64,000 nucleotides of DNA from Telmatospirillum sp. J64-1 (GTDB lineage: Bacteria > Pseudomonadota > Alphaproteobacteria > Rhodospirillales > Magnetospirillaceae). Under the pieces are notes generated by a model that had not been told where the DNA came from, ran no database searches, and worked only from the letters and a program-made list of their open reading frames with translations. This document shows positions 57,842 through 64,000 of this stretch, piece by piece. The stretch is from positions 103,508-167,507 of the forward strand of contig NZ_SBHN01000009.1 in NCBI RefSeq assembly GCF_006980715.1, written 5' to 3'. A program made the translations under genes and the position numbers. The first letter of the stretch is position 1; each line of letters begins with the position of its first letter.

Positions 57842-59155
57842 TCAGCGTTCCGTCAAGGCGCTTTCGCGGGCGCGAAGGACGGGCTTCATCACGTAATCGA
57901 GCACCGTCTTCTCCCCGGTCAGCAGGTCGACCTGGGCGGTCATGCCGGGAATGATGGGAAGCTCCCCTTCCCGCCCCTGGAAATGGGTGGCATCGGTACG
58001 GACACGGATCAGGTAGAAGCTTTCGCCTTCTTCATTCACGATGGTATCGGCGCTGATATGTTCCAGCCGCCCGTCGAGACCGCCATAGATGGTGAAGTCA
58101 TAGGCCGTGATCTTCACCACCGCCCGCTGCCCGGGATGCAGGAAGGCGATGTCCGAGGGACGGACGCGGGCTTCGATCAGCAGCGTGTCGTCCAAAGGCA
58201 CGATCTCCATCAACTCGCTGCCCGGCTGTATGACGCCGCCGACGGTATTGATGTCCAGCCGTTTGACGATGCCGTCCATGGGCGCACGCACCTCGCGCCG
58301 GGTCATGCGGTCGCGGCTGGCGATCAATTCGGCCTCGACCGAAGCCAGTTCCAGCTTGCGTTCGTTCAGTTCCGTCAAGGCCTGGGCCCGGAAGGCTTCC
58401 AGGCGCTCGTTGATCCTCTCCTCGGCCTCCTCGACGGCGGCGCGGGCGCCGGGGACGTTCAGCCGCACCGTCTCGAGCTGCCCCGTGATCTCGCTATGCT
58501 GGCGCTCCAGCCGCAAGGTCTCGATGCGCGACTTCAGCCCGCGCGAGGACAGGTCGCGGGCCATCTCCAATTCCTGGCCCACGAAGCGCAGGCTCCGCGC
58601 CAGGGCCTTCTCCTCGTTCTCCAGGGACAGCAGGTCCTGGCGCCGCTGCACCAATTGGCGCTGCAGCACGTCCAGCGAAGCGGCAAGCTCGTCACGCCGG
58701 GAATTGAAAAGCTCGCGCTCGCTCTCGGCGGTGGAGGCCGCCAGTTTCAGCACCTCTTCCGGCATCTCCAGGTCGCGGTTCCAGGCTTCCGACTGCAAAC
58801 GGTGAACGGCCGCCAGCAGCGCCAGCCGCCGGGCTTGGAGGCGGCTGACCTCGGCGCCGTAGCTGGTCGGGTCCATGCGCGCCAGGACCTGCCCCTTCTT
58901 CACCGTCTCGCCCTCGCGCACCAGGATCTCGGTGACGATGCCGCCTTCCAGGTTCTGCACCACCTGCACATGCCGGGAGGGAATGACCTGCCCGTCGGCA
59001 CGGGTCACCTCGTCCAGCTTCGCCCAGGCCATCCAGGCGATGCCGACACCGAACAGCAGCACCGAGAAGAAAAGAAACAAACGCATGGCCAAAGGAGGAC
59101 GCCGCCGCGCGGCGGCGTCGAGTTCCTTCATATATTCCAGTTCTTCGCGCGACAT
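57842..59155 (-). CDS. HlyD-family type I secretion membrane fusion protein
   Basis: 437 aa. One N-terminal membrane helix (LFLFFSVLLFGVGIAWMAWA), then the barrel/lipoyl region RHVQVVQNLEGGIVTEILVR, a long periplasmic coiled hairpin (about 95-300), and the returning lipoyl and barrel part APMDGIVKRLDINTVGGVIQ plus ALLTGEKTVLDYVMKPVLRA-like ending LDYVMKPVLRARESALTER. It bridges the ABC transporter and a TolC-type channel. It follows the ABC gene by 3 bases. A TolC homologue is not in the window. Confidence 0.94.
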   Translation of the reverse strand: MSREELEYMKELDAAARRRPPLAMRLFLFFSVLLFGVGIAWMAWAKLDEVTRADGQVIPSRHVQVVQNLEGGIVTEILVREGETVKKGQVLARMDPTSYGAEVSRLQARRLALLAAVHRLQSEAWNRDLEMPEEVLKLAASTAESERELFNSRRDELAASLDVLQRQLVQRRQDLLSLENEEKALARSLRFVGQELEMARDLSSRGLKSRIETLRLERQHSEITGQLETVRLNVPGARAAVEEAEERINERLEAFRAQALTELNERKLELASVEAELIASRDRMTRREVRAPMDGIVKRLDINTVGGVIQPGSELMEIVPLDDTLLIEARVRPSDIAFLHPGQRAVVKITAYDFTIYGGLDGRLEHISADTIVNEEGESFYLIRVRTDATHFQGREGELPIIPGMTAQVDLLTGEKTVLDYVMKPVLRARESALTER

Positions 59156-59158
59156 CCC

Positions 59159-61363
59159 TTACCCCTTGGAAAGCGTTGCAGTCCGGCCGCCGCCGCTGGT
59201 CGAAAGCCGCACCCGGCCCTGGGCCAGCGCCTGAAGCACCGCATCGCGCGGGCCGTCGGCGATCAGCCGCCCGCAATCCATCACCATGACCCGGTCCACC
59301 AGGGACAGCAGCGAGGGACGATGGGTGACCAGGATCAGCGACTTGCCGTGCAGGCTGTCGCCCAGGCGCTGCTTGAAGCGTTCCTCCGACGACTGGTCCA
59401 TGGCGCTGGTCGGCTCGTCGAAGATCAGTACCGGCGGATCGGTCAACAATGCGCGGGCGATGCAGATGGCTTGGCGCTGCCCGCCCGACAGACGCTCGCC
59501 CCGTTCGCCCACCGCCAAGTCGTAGCCCTGGCCGCTGCGGCGCAGGAAGTCGTGGATGCCGGCGATGCGCGCGGCGCGCAGGATCATCGCGTCGTCGATG
59601 CGGGGATAGGCGAGCGCGATATTCTCGCGCACCGTACCGTTGAACAGGAAGCTGTCCTGCGGCACATAGCCGAAGGTCCGGCGCAAGTCTGCGGGATCGA
59701 TCTGGCGGGAATCGGTGCCGTCGATCAGCACATTCCCTTCGTTGGGGCGATAGAGGCCCAGGATCAGCCGGGCAATGGTGCTCTTGCCGCAGCCGATGGG
59801 GCCGACGATGGCCACCTTCTCGCCCGGCGCGATGCGGAAGGACACGTCCTCCAGGCTCTTGCCGTCCTGATGGGGATAGGCGAAGGAGACGTTGCGGAAC
59901 TCGATCTCGCCTTGCAATTCGGGACGGTGCAGGAATTGCCGTCCCGCCGGACGCTCGCTGGGCAGGGCCATGATCTGGTTCAGCGTCTTCAGCGCCGTCA
60001 TCGACTGGCTGAAGCGGGTCAGCAACGAAGTCACCTGGGACAGCGGCCCCATCATGCGTCCGGATAGGATGGTGCAGGCGATCAGCGCCCCCATGCTCAG
60101 CTGGTTCTGCGCGATCAGGTAGACACCGACCACCACCACGCCGACCGTCACCATCCCCTGCGCCGCATGGGCGAAATTGGTGGCGAAAGCGGACAGGTTT
60201 CGCGCCCGCATCCCCGAAGCCGCCGTCGCGCCGACGAAGCGTTCCCAGTCGCGCTGCACGCGGCTTTCGGCGCCGACGCTTTTGATGGTTTCCAGGCCGG
60301 AAATAGATTCGATCAGGATACCGTGCTTCATCGAAGCTTCGCGGAAGCTGCGGCGCACCACCCGGTCCAGCGGCACTTGCACCAGGATCCCAACCAGGAT
60401 CACCAGCGGCACGGCGGCCAGCGGCACCAGCACCACGGGCCCGCCGATCCACCAGATGACCAGCAGGAACAGGCCGATGAAGGGCAGGTCGACGATGGTC
60501 GCCAAGCTCGCCGAGGTGAAGAAGTCGCGCAGCGTCTCGAATTCCCGCAGGTTGCTGGCGAAGCCCCCGGCCGATTGCGGACGATGGGACATCTCCATGC
60601 CCACCACCTGCTCGAAAATGCGGCTGGCGATCATCACATCGGCCTGCCGCCCGGCGAAATCGAGGAAATAAGCGCGGAAGGCGCGCAGGATGAACTCGAA
60701 CAGGATGGCCCCGCACACCCCGATGGCCAGCACCCACAGCGTCTCGACCGCCCGGTTGGGAACCACGCGGTCATAGACGTTCATGATGAACAGGGGCACC
60801 GCCAGGGCCAGCAGGTTCACCAGCACCGCCGCCATGACGACCTGTCCGTAGACCGGCCAGAACTGCCTCAGCGTTCCCCAGAACCAGCTCGAAGGACGCT
60901 TGCGTCGGGCATGGTCGTCGGCATCGTCGAAACGGCATTCCGGGCGGGACAGGATGACATAGCCGCTATGGCTCTTTTCCAGTTCGGCAAGGCTCTGGGT
61001 CACGGTGCCGGTGCCGGTTTCGGGCAGCAGCACCTCGCACTCTCCGTCCTGCAGGCGGCGCATCAGCAGCACGGCCCCGCCGTCCTTCTGGATCACCACT
61101 GCCGGCAGGACCAGTTCGGACAACTTTGACAACGGCCGCTTGACCACCCTTGCCGACAATCCCGCCCGCGCCGCCGCCCTCACGAACAAAGCGGGCGTCA
61201 GCCGCCCGCCCACCAACGGCAGCCCGGCGATCAAGGCACTGGGCGTGGCGGGTCGGTCGTAATGCCGTGACAAGGCCAGCAGGCATCCCAACAACGGGTC
61301 TTCGGGCAGGGCCGAGGCGCTGGTGACGACATGCAATTCCGGCCTTGCTGTGCTTTCGGACAT
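59159..61363 (-). CDS. type I secretion ABC transporter with inactive C39-like domain (LapB-like)
   Basis: 734 aa. N-terminal C39-like peptidase domain, about 15-145 (LLGCLLALSRHYDRPATPSA), without the catalytic Cys, as in LapB/HlyB transporters of large adhesins and RTX proteins. Six-helix membrane domain about 165-440, then the ATPase: Walker A VGPIGCGKST, signature LSGGQRQAICIARAL, Walker B VLIFDEPTSAMD, H loop VTHRPSL. Start at 61363 (CGGAG upstream). Divergent from the giant adhesin gene, its likely cargo. A partial EcfG-like site (61479-61503) lies upstream. Confidence 0.93.
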   Translation of the reverse strand: MSESTARPELHVVTSASALPEDPLLGCLLALSRHYDRPATPSALIAGLPLVGGRLTPALFVRAAARAGLSARVVKRPLSKLSELVLPAVVIQKDGGAVLLMRRLQDGECEVLLPETGTGTVTQSLAELEKSHSGYVILSRPECRFDDADDHARRKRPSSWFWGTLRQFWPVYGQVVMAAVLVNLLALAVPLFIMNVYDRVVPNRAVETLWVLAIGVCGAILFEFILRAFRAYFLDFAGRQADVMIASRIFEQVVGMEMSHRPQSAGGFASNLREFETLRDFFTSASLATIVDLPFIGLFLLVIWWIGGPVVLVPLAAVPLVILVGILVQVPLDRVVRRSFREASMKHGILIESISGLETIKSVGAESRVQRDWERFVGATAASGMRARNLSAFATNFAHAAQGMVTVGVVVVGVYLIAQNQLSMGALIACTILSGRMMGPLSQVTSLLTRFSQSMTALKTLNQIMALPSERPAGRQFLHRPELQGEIEFRNVSFAYPHQDGKSLEDVSFRIAPGEKVAIVGPIGCGKSTIARLILGLYRPNEGNVLIDGTDSRQIDPADLRRTFGYVPQDSFLFNGTVRENIALAYPRIDDAMILRAARIAGIHDFLRRSGQGYDLAVGERGERLSGGQRQAICIARALLTDPPVLIFDEPTSAMDQSSEERFKQRLGDSLHGKSLILVTHRPSLLSLVDRVMVMDCGRLIADGPRDAVLQALAQGRVRLSTSGGGRTATLSKG

Positions 61364-61478
61364 GGGCGGCTCCGTTTGGACAGATACGTCAGATATATGC
61401 TTCTGCCTGGGCGCTGGTTCTCCACCCAAACGGACTCACCTTCCGGGAGTGAGCCCCTTCCGGGAGCGCCCATTGATT

Positions 61479-61503
61479 AACTTGCGGCTCCTTCGAGAGT
61501 TCC
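61479..61503 (-). promoter_or_regulatory. weak EcfG-like promoter upstream of the secretion operon
   Basis: On the minus strand GGAAC (61503-61499), 16 bases, AGTT (61482-61479). One mismatch in the -10 element. A direct repeat TTCCGGGAG also occurs twice nearby (61441 and 61458), a possible regulator site. Confidence 0.35.
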
Positions 61504-61634
61504 GCCGCCCCTGAGGCGATATCCTCAATCTCACTCGCCTATCCGTCGGTATAGCTAGCCTGTATGTTTTTTGACCATGGCACCCCCTCCGGCCAAATAC
61601 GGGCCATACTTCCATCCATAACGGAGGAGAGGTT

Positions 61635-64000
61635 ATGCCAACGACGCAGAACGTAACGGCCCAATCAGATAACCAGGACACGGTCTCGCTGATCAGCGCG
61701 ACCGGCAATGGAACGGCTTCCACGCGGGGCTTCGGCGAGGGGACGATCAGCGCCTCGACGGGCGGCGCGGTCAGCATCATCGGCCCCGACGGCATCACGA
61801 CGGTGAGCGGTATCGGGGTCACCCAGGCGACCGATGGGAATGACGGCAGCATCATCGTCGAGCCCATCACCCCGGACGGTACCGGCCAGACCGACTTTGA
61901 AACCGATGGACAAAGCGGCACGATGGTGCTGGTCAGGCTCGAGGGCTATGACGTGCGTCTCGTCGTCACCCCCACCGACGATGACCTCGTCCCGCCCGTG
62001 GACGAGGAAGACCCGCCTGTCGACGATGGCGAGGATGAAGAGCCACCCGTCGACGGCGAAGAACCGCCGACCGATGGCGAAGAGCCGCCCACGGACGGCG
62101 AGGAACCGCCGACGGATGGCGAGCAGCCCCCGACCGACGGTGAAGAACCGCCGACCGATGGCGAGGAACCTCCCACGGACGGTGAGGAACCGCCGACCGA
62201 TGGCGAGGAACCACCCACGGACGGCGAGGAACCGCCGACGGAAGAACCCTCTCCCCCGGCTGCCGTGGACGATGCCTTCAGCACCGTCGCCGGCCAGCCC
62301 GCCGCCATCTCGATCCGCGAATTGCTGTCCAATGACGCCGATAACGCGGAAGTCGTGCTGTTCAGCAATTTCACCGGCGGCAATCTAAGCCATCTGGTCT
62401 TCGTTCCCGATACGGGCTTCACAGGTGAAGCCAGCCTCTCCTTCAGCTATCGGGACGCGGATGGCAACACCCAGACCGATTCCGCGACCATTCAGGTCAA
62501 TGGCGCGGACGGCACGGGCCAGGAAACCGATGGGACCGATAGCAACGGAACGGACGATGCCTCGTCCGTCGCCGAGACCGGGCAATGGCCCGTCGTCATC
62601 TCCGTGGCGGACCTGCTGCCTGTGGACGATAACGGCAATCAGGCCGAGCTGACCGGTGTCTGGGGTGTCGAAGGCGGCGAACTGAGCCACGTCTTCTTCA
62701 TGCCCGAAACCGACTTCACGGGCGAAGCCTCCTTCAACTACACCATCCAGACCACGGAGGGCGACACCGAGTCCGCGACGGTCACCATCGATGTCAGTGA
62801 AGCGACCGGTGGCGAACAACCGCCCACCGATGGCGAAGAGCCCCCGGTCGATGGCGAGGAACCGCCGACGGATGGTGAGCAGCCGCCGACCGACGGTGAA
62901 GAACCGCCGACCGATGACAGCCCGGATTTCGATACCGTCGCCGGCACGCCAGTCGCCGTTGCGATCCAGGATCTGCTGCCGACCGGGTCTGAAGGGGCGC
63001 AGTCGCTCGAATTCAGCAATTTCGAGAACGGCTCGATCAGCCATGTGGTCTTCGTTCCCTCGCCCGGTTTCACCGGCGAGGCTTCCTTCTCCTTCACCTA
63101 TCTGGATGCCGACGGGAACGAGCAGAGCGGCACCGCCACCATCCAGGTCGACGAAGCTCCAGCGCAGAACGGCAACTCCGGCGACTCGGCCGAGGTGACC
63201 TCCGTCGCGGCGGGCAGCGAAGACCCCTCCTCGCCCAACGGCACGACCCAGACCTCCGTGCCTGTGGCCCTCTCCCTGGCAGACCTGCTGCCCGAGGGTG
63301 AGAATATTGAGGATGTCCAGCTGACGGGCATCTCCGATGTCGAAGGCGGCAGCGTGAGCCATGTGCTTTTCGCTCCGACGGACGGCTTCACCGGCGAGGC
63401 CTCCTTCGACTATGCGATCCAGAGCCTGAACGGCGAGTCCAGCTCCGGTACCGCGACGGTCAACGTGACGGAAGCCCCCACCAACGGTGAGGAACCGCCG
63501 ACGGATGGTGAAGAACCGCCGACCGACGGCGAGCAGCCGCCGACGGATGGTGAAGAACCGCCGACCAACGGCGAGCAACCCCCGACGGATGGCGAGGAAC
63601 CGCCGACCAACGGCGAACAGCCCCCGACGGACGGTGAGGAACCACCGACCGACGGCGAACAGCCGCCGACAGACGGTGAGGAACCACCGACCAACGGCGA
63701 ACAGCCCCCGACGAATGGTGAACAACCGCCCACCAACGGCGAACCGCCGGTCATTGACGAACCGCCGGCGATCGATGAGCCTCCGACGGACGGTGAGGAG
63801 CCGCCGACCAACGGCGAACAGCCGCCGACGGATGGCGAGGAACCCCCGACCAATGGCGAACAGCCCCCGACGGATGGCGAGGAACCGCCGACCAACGGCG
63901 AACAGCCCCCGACGGATGGCGAGGAACCGCCGACCGACGGCGAACAGCCGCCGACGGACGGTGAAGAACCGCCGACCAACGGCGAACAGCCCCCGACGGA
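61635..64000 (+). CDS. giant repeat adhesin, 5' part (runs off the window)
   Basis: At least 788 codons, open to the window edge. GGAGGAGAGGTT precedes the ATG at 61635. No signal peptide, as expected for a type I secretion substrate. Residues 1-115 are a Thr/Ser/Gly/Asp-rich N-terminus. Then linker tracts of EEPPTDG heptads (residues 135-202, 394-428, 619 to the edge) alternate with cadherin-like/tandem-95 modules at about 211-289, 316-391, 432-509 and 540-615, each with SHxxFxP and FTGEASF motifs. Modules 1 and 3 are alike, and so are 2 and 4. The protein is acidic and without Cys. Its exporter lies divergently upstream. The C-terminal secretion signal and any RTX repeats are outside the window. 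Confidence 0.9.
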   Translation, partial: MPTTQNVTAQSDNQDTVSLISATGNGTASTRGFGEGTISASTGGAVSIIGPDGITTVSGIGVTQATDGNDGSIIVEPITPDGTGQTDFETDGQSGTMVLVRLEGYDVRLVVTPTDDDLVPPVDEEDPPVDDGEDEEPPVDGEEPPTDGEEPPTDGEEPPTDGEQPPTDGEEPPTDGEEPPTDGEEPPTDGEEPPTDGEEPPTEEPSPPAAVDDAFSTVAGQPAAISIRELLSNDADNAEVVLFSNFTGGNLSHLVFVPDTGFTGEASLSFSYRDADGNTQTDSATIQVNGADGTGQETDGTDSNGTDDASSVAETGQWPVVISVADLLPVDDNGNQAELTGVWGVEGGELSHVFFMPETDFTGEASFNYTIQTTEGDTESATVTIDVSEATGGEQPPTDGEEPPVDGEEPPTDGEQPPTDGEEPPTDDSPDFDTVAGTPVAVAIQDLLPTGSEGAQSLEFSNFENGSISHVVFVPSPGFTGEASFSFTYLDADGNEQSGTATIQVDEAPAQNGNSGDSAEVTSVAAGSEDPSSPNGTTQTSVPVALSLADLLPEGENIEDVQLTGISDVEGGSVSHVLFAPTDGFTGEASFDYAIQSLNGESSSGTATVNVTEAPTNGEEPPTDGEEPPTDGEQPPTDGEEPPTNGEQPPTDGEEPPTNGEQPPTDGEEPPTDGEQPPTDGEEPPTNGEQPPTNGEQPPTNGEPPVIDEPPAIDEPPTDGEEPPTNGEQPPTDGEEPPTNGEQPPTDGEEPPTNGEQPPTDGEEPPTDGEQPPTDGEEPPTNGEQPPT
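62037..62240 (+). repeat. 21-bp tandem repeat, tract 1
   Basis: Almost ten 21-bp units encoding EEPPTDG (one EEPPVDG, one EQPPTDG). Units differ mostly at third codon positions, so selection on the protein is visible. Confidence 0.9.
62814..62918 (+). repeat. 21-bp tandem repeat, tract 2
   Basis: Five units, alternating EQPPTDG and EEPPTDG types, linking cadherin-like modules 2 and 3 of the adhesin. Confidence 0.9.
63489..64000 (+). repeat. 21/42-bp tandem repeat, tract 3 (open at window edge)
   Basis: More than 20 heptad units with a 42-bp higher period (EEPPTNG-EQPPTDG), interrupted near 63741-63790 by a PPVIDEPPAIDEPP variant. It continues past the window. Confidence 0.92.

Noticed and set aside
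57409..57954. 181-codon plus-strand frame in the gap before the secretion operon
   Set aside because: Arg/Ser-rich, no ribosome site, and overlaps two genes on the other strand.
62385..63979. Long antisense open frames (446 and 189 codons) across the adhesin repeats
   Set aside because: They mirror the repeat (VGGSSPSVGG-type), have no ribosome site and exist only because the sense repeat lacks antisense stops.
63489..64000. CRISPR-like array from regularly spaced repeats
   Set aside because: Units are contiguous 21-mers without spacers and encode an in-frame heptad.

Overview
The window is GC-rich chromosomal DNA from an alphaproteobacterium, most likely Rhodospirillales-like. The evidence is the gene order tig-clpP-clpX-lon-hup, several matches to the alphaproteobacterial general-stress (EcfG) promoter GGAAC-N16/17-CGTT, and the protein families present. 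There is no phage, insertion sequence or CRISPR array. Intergenic DNA carries two families of dispersed palindromic repeats.

Layout. 1-9.8 kb: a two-ACT-domain regulator, a short-chain dehydrogenase whose ribosome site lies in a perfect hairpin, a PAS hybrid histidine kinase, an amino-acid permease, an exported methyltransferase and a dienelactone-hydrolase-like enzyme. 9.9-19.2 kb: a self-contained selenocysteine island: selA, selB and tRNA-Sec on the plus strand facing a formate dehydrogenase operon on the minus strand. The catalytic subunit of that operon is read through an in-frame UGA followed by a SECIS-like hairpin. 19.3-26.7 kb: a stress island with a patatin-like lipase, small membrane proteins, four ferritin-like proteins and an aldehyde dehydrogenase, with back-to-back EcfG-type promoters. 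26.9-34.0 kb: the housekeeping proteostasis block tRNA-Val, hup, lon, clpX, clpP, tig, tRNA-Leu. 34.2-41.2 kb: a soluble globin-coupled chemoreceptor, malonyl-CoA decarboxylase, NAD(P)HX repair, D-amino-acid dehydrogenase, a ParA-like ATPase and a CopD-like membrane protein.

41.2-46.1 kb: a second DUF2243/ferritin-like pair with a perfect EcfG promoter, then five consecutive genes for exported Gln-rich proteins or lipoproteins. Four of them carry peptidoglycan-binding-like domains, and they share unusual sequence modules (TEPMQQQQF and GVGELGQGSPLLRDTH). This set is the best candidate here for an undescribed envelope system. It has its own EcfG-type promoter and so is probably part of the general stress response.

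46.2-64.0 kb: MgtC-like protein and a CHASE2 adenylate cyclase, then a minus-strand exopolysaccharide operon (tyrosine-kinase co-polymerase, two glycosyltransferases, a GH10 glycanase, a flippase and a polymerase). A type I secretion ABC/HlyD pair follows, divergent from a very large repeat adhesin that runs off the window. Together these look like a biofilm matrix locus: polymer synthesis and export beside a surface adhesin and its exporter. The frame of the adhesin has no stop before the window edge, and the selenoprotein gene appears as two separate frames. Both must be assembled by reading the DNA rather than by taking simple open frames.
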